Shown piece after piece: positions 47,266-60,562 of a stretch of 64,000 bases of DNA (position 1 is its first letter; every line of letters starts with the position of its first letter). This DNA is from Penicillus capitatus (Eukaryota > Chlorophyta): assembly GCA_965649825.1 (NCBI GenBank), contig OZ287702.1:1302001-1366000 (forward strand), in the 5' to 3' direction. The translations under genes were made by a program, and so were the position numbers. The notes under the pieces were generated by a model that saw only the letters and a list, made by a program, of their open reading frames with translations, ran no database searches and was not told where the DNA came from.

Positions 47266-48951
47266 GGGACCGTTCTCGAGACGTACATGAGGATGACGGA
47301 CGGTACGGGCACCGTTCCCTGTTCTCTGCGATGCTTCCTTCCACCCGTGTTCGATTAAACGCCTGGGTGACCGGAGCGATCTTCGCCGGCGTCGCCTACG
47401 TACACACACAAGTACACCCACGAAGTGTTCTCCCTGTCTCTTAGTTCCCCTCTTCGCCAGAGAACCCTTCTGCAGTCGACATCACGCGTCGTCGACGCTT
47501 TCCCCGCTTCTCGAGTCATCCCTGACCCTCCTCCTCAAGTCTGCCTGCCCACAAGAGACCAGAGATGATGCTTGGCTGTAGGTCAGGGATCCCTTGTTTG
47601 GACCTGCGTTTCGGGCGGCGTGCATCAAACAGTGGAACCAGGTAAAGGGTCGGAATTTAAAATGGAATGTATGATGTAGCCATATCGTCCATGAATGTGT
47701 ACGAAATACATCGAGAGGGCGGCAGGAGTCGCAGATCCATCACCGCCCTCACTCAATCGGAGAAAACAAAAAAAAGAGAGAAGACACGAGTGTTTGGCGT
47801 AGGGGATTGATTTTGTATTCGGTGGAATGGCACACGCACTGGCAAACCGTGGACTATAATGGCCATCGAAAAATCCGCCCGCAACGTTGAATATCTCTCT
47901 GCGATGCATGAATGTCAAATCGACAATGGTCTTCCCACCCGTTGCGATTGTGACTGTCGCAAGGGACAAGGAAGCTAAAAAATATCAGACGCCAATCATT
48001 TGCCTTTCTCTTGTTGTACATCGGATGCGATTTAAAAAAGGCGCCTTATCGGAACTGGATGTGTTCTGTCCGGTCTTGTAACGGAACGAAAGTCTTATTC
48101 TGCGAGATACAACGCATGTCCATGCAACGCCCTGCGCGTCAAGGACATGCTTCGAGAGATCTGTACGACGGATGATTCACCGCAATGCGACATCATGAGC
48201 AGAGAGAAGTGGTCCGATGATCGTACCTGTTTGAATTGCGGCCGCCATGTGTGATCTTTCTTGGGCCTCTGTGTGAGGAGCGCCACCAGAAATGATCCCA
48301 GATCGAGTTCAACAGCCTCCACGATGCTTCTGTTGTTGTCTGGGGCGAGTAACGGGGAATGGCGACTTTCGGCGTCAGCGAGTAGGCCAGGAGTCTTCTC
48401 AAGGATATCGAATCCATGGATTCCGGCTCTTGCGGGTACGGGGATGACGTCTGTACGACTACATGTCACACATGTCTCAGTAAATCACACATTACACTCT
48501 CTTTTAGCGCTTAAAAAAGTGGAAGAGTCAACAATAAGCACGTATGAATTCCAATACTGAATTCCTGGGAACCTAACTGTCTTTGGAATTTAACATCTCT
48601 CCTCGCGACCCCAGTTTCTCAACTTATTTGAATAAAAACGGATACCGTCATTTCAAACCAATCCATCCAGAAGCTACTTGAAGAAGAGAGGGGAAGGTTA
48701 TTTAACAGGTGTGGCAGCAGTGGTCGTCATTATTTTCTAAGAATCGATCCTAACACGTAGAAGAAAAGAGAGTCAACAAAAAACGATCGACGAAACCCAG
48801 TCTGCCATAGAGGGGAATCTATCAGTAACGCCACGCGTTGAGCTTTGTCGCCACAATTATAACAAATCGGTATCAGCATGTTCACGATTACAACTTTCTT
48901 TGAATATGAGAAGAAAGACAGGAATCAAATGGATAGATAGAGTGAGAACGC
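47266..48951. other. No confident gene
   Basis: Contains a minus ORF (48095-48469) and another (47625-47969) without recognised domains; the former overlaps a short bacterial-like repeat (see 48413-48454). The rest is low-information intergenic sequence between two minus-strand genes. Confidence 0.35.
48413..48454. repeat. Bacterial-type dispersed repeat look-alike
   Basis: ATCCATGGATTCCGGCTCTT followed by GCGGGTACGGGGATGACG resembles the palindromic interspersed repeats common in Proteobacteria (ATGGATTCCCGCxxxCGCGGGAATGACG), whose antisense reading gives VIPAxAGIH-type peptides; here the minus frame reads DVIPVPARAGIHGF. It could be chance, a past bacterial insertion, or assembly contamination. 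Confidence 0.3.
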
Positions 48952-50600
<1,649 letters not shown>

Positions 50601-50958
50601 TTATGGTGCCTCTGAGGAGTGTCCACGGGTCGATGGATGATTTGTCGACTCACTGAGCTTTATCTTTTTTAGAACCGTTGAATCAGAAGAAACTAGACGA
50701 ACAGCGTCGTTAAGAAATCCATCGGTACGGGTCAATCACCACGAAACGCGTCTGTCTGTGAACGCTTTGCGAATGAAACTGTCTCGAGTTGTTGAGCAAG
50801 ATTCACTCGATGCTCTGCAGTACGTGCTATTTGCAAAACTCTAATGCGTCGTGGAGATTCCTCGCAGTTGGTGCGCGCGTTGGACTCACAAATAACATCT
50901 ATTGCACTAATGCCGGCATTTCGTCAAGAGATTTCTTCCGTTCCGCAGACATACATAC

Positions 50959-51213
50959 ATGTCTCCTCCACGTGGCGCGCCGCATTATCTGAAGGAAGTA
51001 TGGAGTCCGATGGGTGGCTGGTACTGTGACCCAGTCTACTGGAGACGTAATACGGTCATCGGTCTCTGTGCCTGCTTTGCGATAACCATACCAATGTTCT
51101 TCTACTCTGCCAAACTCGAAGAACGTCCAAACTATCCGCGACGTTGGATCCCTTCCCTACTCTGGTGCAAGAACTTCCCAGATCCTCCCTCAGGTGTGTT
51201 CTCACACAAATGA
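50959..51213 (+). CDS. Small Trp-rich single-pass protein, unrecognised
   Basis: About 84 residues: a Pro/Trp-rich N-terminus (LKEVWSPMGGWYCDPVYWRR), one hydrophobic helix (GLCACFAITIPMFFY) and a C-terminal region with RRWIPSLLWCKNFPDPPS. The layout (short polar start, single helix, Trp/Pro-rich tail) resembles small accessory subunits of mitochondrial respiratory complexes, but I cannot name one. The final codons may instead be an intron start (GTGTGTTCTC after PDPPS). Confidence 0.55.
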   Translation: MSPPRGAPHYLKEVWSPMGGWYCDPVYWRRNTVIGLCACFAITIPMFFYSAKLEERPNYPRRWIPSLLWCKNFPDPPSGVFSHK

Positions 51214-51359
51214 GATTCGGTTAAGCGTGACGCGTTGGTGATGAGATTAGGAACCTCCTCCTGAGATGATGAGAAGTGACGCTGGCTGGCTGTCCAGCAG
51301 CTGATGAAACACGGTTTCAGTGTGTGCTAAGAGATGGTATCTTAAATGGGTTCGATCTG

Positions 51360-52096
51360 TCAAGTAATGGGTTTCTTTCTGAAATCTCTCCTCATGTCGT
51401 ATGCGTCTTCCCCGTCTGCGTAGTACTTTGCCTCCACATCATGAATCCTATTCACCATCACAAGAGAATGTCATCCATTGCAGATCTAGAGTGGGTTGGG
51501 ACTCGTAGCCGAGGGTCTCTGTGTAGAGATGATAGGCTGCTTTGTTGGTGACACGGACATGGAGAGAAGAGTATTCGGCATCAAACACTTGGGCCATGGC
51601 ACGATCTGAACGAACGAACATGTCCGCTGTTCTACTAAGAGAGATGAAAAGACATACGTGCAGCGTTCATCAGCTTGGTCGCCAGTCCCAATTTACGGTG
51701 GGAACGCGCAACAGCGAGGGAGGTGATATGACCATGCACTTCACTCGAGTCCTCTTCCCTGAAGGAAAATGAGAAAATGTGTGAGATATCATCGAAGGCT
51801 GTACATTTTTGCCAAAACATAACCAACGATCTTCCCATCATAGTCTTCCGCCACGTAGAGCAGCTGGGGCCAGGACAGGATATGGTAGAAATAGTACTGC
51901 ACAGCCAACAATGACATTCTCACACAACACCGCCCATGCGAGTGACAGAAGAAACCTTCAGGAGATAGTTCTCGGGCAAACTGACAACAGCAGGTCATTT
52001 CAGAACGGCGCTCTAGTAGACATAGAGTTACCAAAGGAGGTTGCAGCGTTGAATGGCGAGTAGGTCTGCAAGCGTTGCTGGTCGAATCGACACCAT
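51360..52096 (-). CDS. NAA10: N-alpha-acetyltransferase 10 (NatA catalytic subunit)
   Basis: ATG at 52096: [20 protein letters not shown], then after introns [61 protein letters not shown] (acetyl-CoA-binding RxxGxA variant RKLGLA), [16 protein letters not shown] and finally [18 protein letters not shown], stop at 51360. This is NAA10/ARD1 along its catalytic length; the long acidic tail of animal forms is missing. With NAA15 it acetylates nascent N-termini at the ribosome. Five introns of 46-60 nt. Divergent from COX15 with only 52 bp between start codons. Confidence 0.93.
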
Positions 52097-52148
52097 CTCT
52101 CCTCGACCTCAACCAACGCGACAGAAGGTGTACGATTGACCGTAGACG
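52097..52148. promoter_or_regulatory. 52-bp bidirectional NAA10/COX15 promoter region
   Basis: The start codons of two divergent conserved genes are separated by only 52 bp (rich in CGACC/CGACA), so both 5' leaders and at least part of both promoters must lie here or within the coding regions. No TATA box is evident. Confidence 0.5.
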
Positions 52149-53861
52149 ATGTTGCGACGACAACTGCTCCGAGTGCTCGATGCGTGGACAACGTGGAGAG
52201 GGGCCATTCGATTAACGTCGTCGCCGTCGTTGAAAGGCTCCGTCTCGACAACAAACCTTCAGGTGCGGGGGCAGGATTGGAATCGCTTTCGGAAAAACGC
52301 TGATCTGGTTGGCAGCGATGGATGGCTCTCACGTGTCGCGCATCGAATGCGCGGGGTCTATTCTTCGGCGAAGTGACAGAAGCAAACAAGTCGTTGTTTC
52401 GACGAGTGCCATTTCCAGGGAGAGGCAGATCCGTCTTCTCTCCTGGAATGTCCTGCCAAAGACCATACGTCTCACACCTTTGAAGACGTCATCGAATGAC
52501 GGTGACTGTTTTGTGCAGAGTTATGTCCCGTTGTTGCCGGATGGGATCTCTCCTCGACTGGCATCCGGTCTCGTCGCTTGGTTCGGTGCCAGCACATTCG
52601 GCGTGGCGACGTTGATCATACTGGGCGGCGTCACACGTCTCACGCGTTCGGGCTTGTCCATGACAGACTGGAAATTCACAGGTTGGGCGACCGACGTTTG
52701 GCCGCATCTCTCGATCGATCGTCGCCCGAATGGAACAGGCGAACGTCCACCGCTGACGGCATCGGACTGGGAGACGGAGTTCGAAAAATACAGACAGAGT
52801 CCAGAGTTTCACAAAGTCAATCGAAGCATCTCGTTAGAGGAATTCAAGTTCATCTACTGGATGGAGTACGCTCACCGAATGTGGGGCAGATGTCTCGGAG
52901 CGATCTTCGGTACGTTCCGTGCACGAGACGTTGCCGAATTGCCTTCCAGGGCTACCCGCACTCTACTTCGCGGCGAAGAGAGCCATCACTCCTGTACTGG
53001 GGCAACGCATCGCCCTGCTGCTCATGATGGGAGGCGCACAGGGCCTCGTGGGCTGGTGGATGGTGAAGAGTGGACTGGAAGAGCCTCGGAACGAAACGGC
53101 TGTTCCTCGAGTGAGCCCCTACCGTCTGGCGGCGCATCTCACATCCGCCTTCGCGATCTACTCCTTTCTCCTGTGGACGACGCTCTCCTTGCGCACTCCC
53201 CGTCCTCTCCTCCGATCTGCCTCTCTCGTCATCCAACGCGGTACGGCATCGGTGGGAGAAGCCTTCTGTCTGCGAGACGCGTCCAGAGAGCCGACCACTG
53301 AGATCGTGGCTGATGCCTTTGGGAGGACTGGTTGGCATCACGGCGATCTCGGGAGCGTTTGTCGCGGGCAACGACGCGGGAAGGAGCTACAACACGTTTC
53401 CAAAGATGGGCGTGGACTGGATCCCCGAAGAGTACTTCGCTCGGAGGGTCTTCTCCAGAGAGCATCTCTTTGAGAACACAGCCTCCGTTCAGCTGCACCA
53501 CAGGTCCGCGACCGAATGCCGCCCAGACGCAGATATCGCGTCCTTCGCACCAGGGTGTTGGCTCTGGCAACCGGCGCTAGCAGTGTGGCTCTCTTTCTCA
53601 AATCGCGCAGCATGGAGCTGCATCCCATTTCAAGACAGTACCTCATAGGTGCCACTCCCTGTACGATGCCCATCTGAGAGGTGGATGGCCGCAGAGCTGT
53701 TCGGCGCCGTTCTGGTCCAAGGCACCCTCGGAATCTTCACGCTGCTCAACCACGTACCCACCTGGTTGGGTTCGGCTCACCAGGCGGGAGCACTGATTGT
53801 CCTTTCTCTCGTTATGGGTGCGGCACACTCCTGCCGAGACGCGACAACCTTCGCGGTGTAG
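52149..53861 (+). CDS. COX15: Heme A synthase COX15
   Basis: The first exon (52149-52262) encodes an Arg/Leu/Ser-rich mitochondrial presequence (MLRRQLLRVLDAWTTWRGAI). The core starts DGISPRLASGLVAWFGASTF, then TLIILGGVTRLTRSGLSMTD, the conserved EYAHRMWGR heme-ligand helix, LLLMMGGAQGLVGWWMVKSG, YRLAAHLTSAFAIYSFLLWT, GAFVAGNDAGRSYNTFPKMG, then HR and finally SAHQAGALIVLSLVM with the last conserved His. Eight helices are expected and most are visible. It converts heme O to heme A in the inner membrane for cytochrome oxidase. Exact junctions near 52316-52520 and 53860 are uncertain. Confidence 0.92.
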
Positions 53862-54067
53862 GTTCCCTTCACACTCTTCGCCCAGCGCAGCCATCGCCTA
53901 TCGGCGGGATAATAGCCAGAGTGGGCCCCGGGCTTACAGCATTGGCGATCTTAGGAATTGGAATTCGGGTTGCGTTAATGAATGAATCAAGCAGGTGAAG
54001 TCTGTCGGCGGTTGAAGATCTTTCGACTAGAAACGGGGCAACAGAAAACAGTATCCCGAAAACTGCA

Positions 54068-55118
54068 CTAACGCATGGAGCCTGCCTCTAACACGTCGAT
54101 CATGTCGAACACCTTCTTCGGCGTCCCCTGTTCGATGTGCCGCGCGAGGAAAAGAACGGCATCCACCGTCCCCTCGGCGTAAATCGTACGGCCTCAAGAC
54201 ACGCGAGATGTCAGCAAGGACGGATCGTCCGATCGGATATCGCACCTATGACATTGTGCTGAAATTCGAAGCTCACGGTGTTGTCGGGAGAGGAGAGGCG
54301 GTACGTGTGATAGCCATGGCCTGCAGGAGACACATTCGACGCAGAGACAATGCACAGGGAAGAGTGACCAGAAAGAGCCTCTTTCGGGACGCCCATGTGC
54401 TTCATCTGCGTCTCCGGATCGCGGATCGACACAATCTCCGCCTGCCACACAGCGATGGTCAGATGCGCGCTTCGTCGAAGTCGGAATCGGCAGAACCGGA
54501 TCCATCTTAGCCCCGAGTTTCAGAAACAACGAGGAAATGGCCTTTGCTGTGCCAGAAGTGTCCACTTTGGAAGATTGGTGCGATTCCGTGACCGAAAGCG
54601 AGTAGCCAGAAAACGCACCAGGAAACCTGTCGCTCATGTACTTCAGCATCGCTTGAACCGCCACAATCTGACAGACACCACGATCGGCGTCTCTCGCGGA
54701 TGACTCCGGCGACACCTGTTTTCCCATCTGAGGTGCAATCACGGCATAGACCCCTGAATCATGAACGTCTTTCGTGAGCTTTTCTCTGTCCCCTCCCGTT
54801 GTGCCCATCACAAAGTTCAAACCCAAGTCCCCGTACAGTTGCCCGTTCTCTGTTCGGCCATCCACTCATCTGCAACGTGCCATCGCCGAGGCGGTCTACC
54901 GTTCACAACTGAAGGCAAAGTGAAGTCGACGATGATCAAATCGGGATGGTCTTCTTTGATTTCTCGAAGGCGCGTTTCCCTGTCTTCGATGCCGATGAAT
55001 TCAACAGATGTCTTGGTTGGACCGTCAATCACCATTCCTTGCTTCTCCGTGACCTCTCTCGGCTCACCAGTTATGGTCATAGGCACCAGTGGCAGTCCCG
55101 CCCTCAAAACGGCCTCCG
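54068..55118 (-). pseudogene. dapB: Plant-type dihydrodipicolinate reductase, 5' truncated
   Basis: The minus strand carries a plant/algal-type DapB: AAEAVLRAGLPLVPMTITGE, DLIIVDFTLPSVV, LNFVMGTTGGDREKL, VYAVIAPQMGKQ, FPGAFSGYSLSVTESHQSSK with the catalytic SHQ..K and DTSGTAKA, SPDNTVSFEFQHNV and the end VFDMIDVLEAGSMR at 54068. The N-terminal nucleotide-binding loop (VNGCxGKMG in this family) is missing: exactly there the sequence becomes block B repeat, and the frame upstream meets a stop (TGATTC) with no ATG. The gene therefore lost its first exon end at the repeat boundary. The remainder shows no internal stop in its exons, so the event may be recent or an N-terminal exon may be used from elsewhere. 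Lysine biosynthesis would depend on another copy. Confidence 0.75.
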
Positions 55119-57070
55119 CAGCGACACCGTAAAAACATCCAGATTGAGTGATCGATTGTCGGTAGAATCATCTTCAAGTGGTAAAGAAAGTGAACGGCAC
55201 CTCGGGGTCACGAGTGCCATTAGGAGTATCGTAAACACACATACTAGTCAATTTTCCGCGTTGTTATTAAGCTTGTCCAACGAGGCAGCCATTAGATCTT
55301 TGACGAAGTCTTCTATCGCCAATGTGGCAGAAGTCGCCGGCGGAGCGATCTCGGTCACCCGAATCGGATTTCGTTCGAGATCTACCTTCGCCGTTGCCTG
55401 AATCGTAGCCAAGCAGACCGGCGTCAAAGTTGCAATGCTCTCAACATCCGGTTGGCCTAAATCTCACACATTTGCAAGCGATTGCCTCTCGCCGCGCGAC
55501 GGAACCTTTATGAATTTACCTGCAACGAAGTGGGCCGAGCGCCGATAGCACGAACAAATCCAGAGGTGTTTCTTGTTCGACTGGCAGAGGCGCGCGGAAA
55601 CTCGAAGCCCGAGTTGTCTGGCACATGTTCTGCGTGGCAGCTGGTCGAGTCCACACAATCTCACCCTCGGGTTCTGTTCGGCACAGTTCCTCCCAGAGTT
55701 CTTTTCGCTAGGAATAGTCACGAAATGGACCGAATACAAAAAGGAAATCGGCGAATCTTTCGGTGTTTTTTATAGACGAGTTGGATTCAATCTTGGTGGA
55801 TCAACCAGAAGAACACCGAAAACGAAGTGATCTGGCTTTCAAAAAGCTGCTGGGACCGGGAAAGAGTTTACACCAATCAGCCAAATTGTCTGCCGAGCAA
55901 CTGCTGACAAACCTCGGAGAAGCGCCCCATTCATCTGGATTCGCAGACCTTGAATGGTGCTAACGACAGATCAGCTCTGTCTCAGCAACTCGCTTAGAAG
56001 GACCACGAACTCGGAGACAAGGGAAGGGCTGTCATTGATCTAAGCTGTCCTCCTAGAAGTAGACAATTCCCAACGACGAAGCTAAAGCGAGTGGATTGTT
56101 GGAGATGGAACAGCTAAACCGTTGCTAGTCGCCATCGGAGGAGGTTCGGTCGCACATCAACCACCACGGCGCGCTGACCATCAGCTGCGACGGGTGCCGG
56201 CCACCGAATCAGCTCCCTAGTAACCATAGGGCGATGGTTCTCGAACACGCGTTAAAAGTTCGGTGCTGTTAGGTGCTAAAGCTAGAAAGTTTACAACCAT
56301 ACCGGGCCTTTAAACACGACCATTCCTTGTAAGGTATCTTCTTGAGTTCCCGGTGCTGTCTTCTGAATGTTCGTTATCATCGTCGGCTCGGGCGCGAGCT
56401 CCCAACACGGATGCTTCTCGAGTCGACCAGTTTTCTGGCCAATCGCTTCTTCTCAAAACCCTGCCATCGGCGACTTCATTGCTTAGAAGAAGAGGAAGGC
56501 TATGATGGTGGACTAAGAACAGAGGACGGAGATTACTTGTTTGCTGCAAGCACCCGCTTCCACCAGATTAGAACGGATCTCGCGACGAACTTCGGATGAA
56601 GGAAGAACGCTCCAACTTTCTCTGGCATGCATTAAAACAGCTTGAGGAATTTCTATCAGCCGTCGCTTAAACATGGAAGCAAGAAGGAAAAAGGAAGAAG
56701 ATTGGGATAAGCCCCTAGGATTCCCGAACAAGTGTCCATTCAATCCTGAACACTCCTCTGATGTTTAGCTTAAAAAGATGTGTAAGACACACCAATTGCA
56801 TAACTACATATATACGAGTATGGTTGTCAGATGCAGACAGAAGTTCGCAGCTGTTATAAGCTAATATTAGAAATTATTAACCATCTGGGTATTAAGGGGC
56901 GACAAATTCCCTGTGAAGTTATCTCGTGTTCCTGACGTCATATTCGAATGTGCTTTTATCGCTGTTGTTGCGCGTGTTTCGGGTCCAAGCTTAACGAACG
57001 CTATGACATCGACCCCGACAGGTCCTTTCGCCCGTCGAGTCGGGGAGAAGAAAAGACGCGATGTGTCGAA

Positions 57071-58033
57071 ATGAAACGTAAGCCCTACACGTGGAACCCC
57101 GACGCCTACGCAGAGAAAGCCGCCTACGTTTTCCAGCTGGCCGACGCGCTCGTCGAATTGCTCAACCCTACTCCTGGTGAACCAAACCGTCGCTGCGACT
57201 TCTCGGAGAGTTCTTTGCGCAGGAGAGCGCATTCTGGATCTCGGTTGCGGGACGGGCGAGCTGACTCTCGCCCTGCAGCAACGCGGCTGCGAGGTTGTTG
57301 GCGTAGACCTAAGTCCAGAGATGGTGGCGGCGGCAAGAGAGAAGGGCGTCGACGCGAGAGTGATGGACGGACACTCTATTGCGTTCGAGGACGAGTTTGA
57401 TGCTGTGTTCTCAAACGCAGCGCTGCATTGGATGAGCGATGATCCCGGCCGCGTCGTCCAAAGTGAGCAGGCACTCTCAAACTGACCATCTTGGTGACGA
57501 AGTGTCGACGGGGTACAGATGTCGCGAGAGCTCTGAAGAAGGGAGGAAGGTTCGTCGCCGAGCTTGGCGGAGAGGGAAACCTTCAGCAGATTACGAGTGC
57601 GATGTCCTCTGTCTTGGCTCGTCGAGGGAAAGAACTGCCTGAGATCTGGTCAGCGACCTGAATGAGTGATTTCGTTGTTGGAGAGGCTTGTGTCTCGTGA
57701 CAGGTACTTTCCTGGGAAACAAAGCTATGTGCAGCTGCTGGAATCGCATGGCTTCAAGGTCGAAGAGGCGACACTGTTCGCGAGAGACACTCGCTGTCCT
57801 GCTGGTCCTACAGGATTGCTCGAAGTCTGTGGAGGTTTTTTCTTCGAAGGATTGCCGGAATCTGTGCACAAAGAGGTGTCGTCATCGTTGTCCCGAGAAT
57901 GGTTCTGACGACAATCTTGTGTTTTTAGGTCATCGACGAGATCGCAATCGAAATGGAGCCTCTGTGTGTCGATGAAAACGGCGTTTACCTCGCCGACTAC
58001 AAGAGGTTGAGAATCCATGCCGTGAAAACGTGA
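57071..58033 (+). CDS. Class I SAM-dependent methyltransferase, block B copy
   Basis: Same five exons as the block A gene (introns 57177-57222, 57463-57518, 57649-57703, 57876-57928) and the same 250-residue length. SAM motif ERILDLGCGTGELTLAL and SNAALHWM (canonical here, SNEALHWM in copy A) are intact, as are RRFVAEL/GGRFVAELGGEG and IWYFPGKQSYVQLLESHGF. Nucleotide changes in the third intron (an extra stop in the unspliced reading) leave the splice sites untouched. Differences in exons include conservative changes, so both copies look functional; selection or recent origin would explain that. Confidence 0.9.
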
Positions 58034-58290
58034 GAAATCGCCCTAGAAGTACATGGACTGCCGGATCGGCGGACTGGCGTATTCGGCTTGGTTCTGGCTG
58101 ATTGAAGACCAGTGTGACGGCGACGGTGACGACTTTTGTGCTAATGTGACATCTCCCTGACGACTTAATATCAGTTTTATTGGCTGATCCATGAAGGTGA
58201 CGTAAAATTAAAGTCTTCAGTCGATGGTCGTCACGCTGGTTTTATTAATTAACTTACTTTTTGTTTGCTCCCAATGAACGAATCGACTTT

Positions 58291-58365
58291 CATCATCATT
58301 TAACATTGTCATTGTCATCATCATTTAACATTGTCATTGTCATCATCATTTAACATTGTCATTGT
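58291..58365. repeat. Three perfect 25-bp tandem repeats in LINE-like tail
   Basis: CATCATCATTTAACATTGTC plus ATTGT occurs three times in a row (58291-58315, 58316-58340, 58341-58365), then CATCATCATCATTTAA. Block A has only one degenerate unit. On the minus strand this follows CAATAAA, so it is probably the repeat tail of the antisense LINE remnant. Confidence 0.9.
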
Positions 58366-58859
58366 CATCATCATCATTTAATGGGGTTTATTGTGGCAGT
58401 GCATAATGCACATCAACCGCATGAACAAAGACAACACGCTGTTAACATCTCGTTTCACATTGTAATATACGCGGATCATATCCTTGGTGCCCAAATCAGT
58501 CTGCTCAGTTGCCAAAGTAGACCAGACTACCCGAGTGGGCGATTCTTGACAGCCTGGCGAGTGTAACTGGCTCAGTGGGAGGCTATGGCCATGGGTTCGA
58601 TGGCGTAGCAGGGCGGCACTTTGTTCGTCTGGTCGTCTCGACATGCATCCACGACTTTTGTTTTACGCTCAGCAACCAGTTTATCGCCGATCTGCTACTC
58701 GGTGAGGTAGACGGATGCTCCATACGACTGACAGAAGCGGCATTCGGATCAAGCGGGCGGCAAGGTTGGGATGTTTCAGCAAACAAGGTCGCGTTGTTCG
58801 GTTTAAGGCGATGAAGCCACGGAATCTTCAGGGCGGCTGTTGCGAAACTCGCCAGACAG

Positions 58860-59745
58860 TTAATGCTCGACATGGCTGTAGGACGTACAACAAATCTGGA
58901 GCTCGATGAATGATAATTCCTTGAAACGTTGCGGCACGGGAGCGTTTGGATATGTTGGCCGCCGCACTTCATGAGGATATGATTTCTGAACTCACGGGTA
59001 TACAGTTCATTCCAGTGGTCGTGGCTGCAGATCTGATGAACGGAAGGAAGTCGAGATCTCTCAAGATGCGTGCGTCTTTTTGCCTTGTGGGCAGGCTGGG
59101 AGAAATGGGTGGCCGAGGTCTTGGTCGGAAACTCTGATGACACAGCGGCGATCGTTCACACAGTTCTGCAACCGAGATAGCAAGCACAGCGGGACTTCTA
59201 GGTCTCCCAACCTTCGATGGTAGCATGGAGCCATCGATCGTGTCAAAAGCCGGCGACAGATCTATAGAGGCTGCCAGCATGTCTTGTCCTCGATCAAGGA
59301 ATGATTTACCTCTGTCGATGAGGCTGGCCACTGCTGTCTCGCATGGCTCTCGTTTTCCGAAAACCGAACTGCTTGTCGGATAGGACCTTGTTTGACTCTG
59401 TCCAATGGGCTGGGAGATCCGCGATGATTCTCAAACTGTTTTTTATGACACACAGCAACCCCTCCTGCAGGAGAGGGCACAGTGAACAATATGTCAAACC
59501 ATCCATCGATGGCGATTTACCTTCAGGGCCTCGAGACCTTCGTCCAACACCCCATCACCGTCTTGTTCGGCAGAGGCGACGTCTCTTTTTCTTTAGCGTC
59601 CGAAGGATCCGACATCGTGAGAAGGACAAAGCGCGGCGCACGGAACGGGTTGAAGAATTCCGTATCCCTTGGTTCGATGTACGACAGCTATCCTGGAAAT
59701 GTCGCGTCAGGCAGATGACTACAGATGACTCGTGCGATTGAGAAA
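58860..59745 (-). pseudogene. Decayed LINE reverse transcriptase, block B
   Basis: Counterpart of the block A remnant. In broken minus-strand frames: VLSDKQFGFRKTRAMRDSS, SLIDRGKSFLDRGQDMLAAS followed by IDLSPAFDTIDGS, NDRRCVIRVSDQDLG and ACPQGK. Stops and frameshifts largely coincide with those of copy A, so it was already decayed when the block duplicated. Confidence 0.7.
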
Positions 59746-59949
59746 TCTCTCGCTCTTTCTCGAGGGTCGCTTTCAATCGATGGACGATGGACTGGACGTG
59801 TCATGCCTTCTTCTCTTTATGCCAACACGACGTGCAGGAAACGACGAAGTTCTGCTCGGGCGTCGTGTCTTCTATCTGCATCTCCGAGTCTTCGACCGTC
59901 ATCCTCGCTGCGATGCATTGCGACAGACAACCCTCTGTGATTCACCTCT

Positions 59950-60440
59950 CTATGCGATCTTCTTCGATCTGGCGTTCGGCTCCTGGAACGATTTCGCATC
60001 CCTGGATGCGCCGAGATAGATTCTCTGGAGAAAGCTGTCGATGTCGAATGACGTGGGCGCGTCGGGGATGCACATCCGGCTCTCTGTATCGTCTGTCTTC
60101 CATGAATCTCCCGTCTCTTGGACAGCCATCGGGGAACCGCTGACCCGCCCCACGTCCGAACCCGATTCCTGAGCTCTGCGGCCAATTGACTTCTCGTTGG
60201 GTTTCCGGCGTGTCGACTGGCTTAGTGGGTGGCATCTGAACGACGCTGCTTCGGACGGAAAGATTTCTTCTGCACGTCGGCACCGACGGACGAAGAGAGA
60301 CGAAGAAGAGTCGGAAGATGAGGTGTCGTCCGATGGTGACGACGGTGCCTTGCTGCTGCTTTCTGACTGTTGCCGAGATTTAGGCGGCGATGGGACTTCC
60401 TAGAAAGGAAGGCGGCACGTGGGTGAGGGGACACTTATTG
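59950..60440 (-). CDS. Candidate Ser-rich low-complexity protein
   Basis: Minus-strand frames read SESSSKAPSSPSDDTSSSDS near 60340 and, closer to the end, DAPTSFDIDSFLQRIYLG with a stop at 59950. The codon pattern looks coding but changes frame at least once, and no domain is recognised. It starts just beyond block B. Confidence 0.3.
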
Positions 60441-60562
60441 TCTTGTCAAAGAGGCTTCTTGAGTTTTGAGGGCCACTCACTCTCTTATGGTTCCAGCAAC
60501 GTGCTGACTCACCTGCCTAGGAAAGTCGCGTCACTCAGACTGAATAAGAGGTTGAGGACGTA

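Larger units (their letters stand above)
55118..59750. repeat. Segmental duplication, block B
   Basis: Second copy of block A (37828-43018) without the 630-bp insertion, same orientation. The left edge falls inside the DapB gene, the right edge at GAGAAATCTCTCGC (59750), then unrelated sequence. Differences from block A are mostly substitutions and a tandem-repeat expansion at 58291-58365. Confidence 0.9.
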
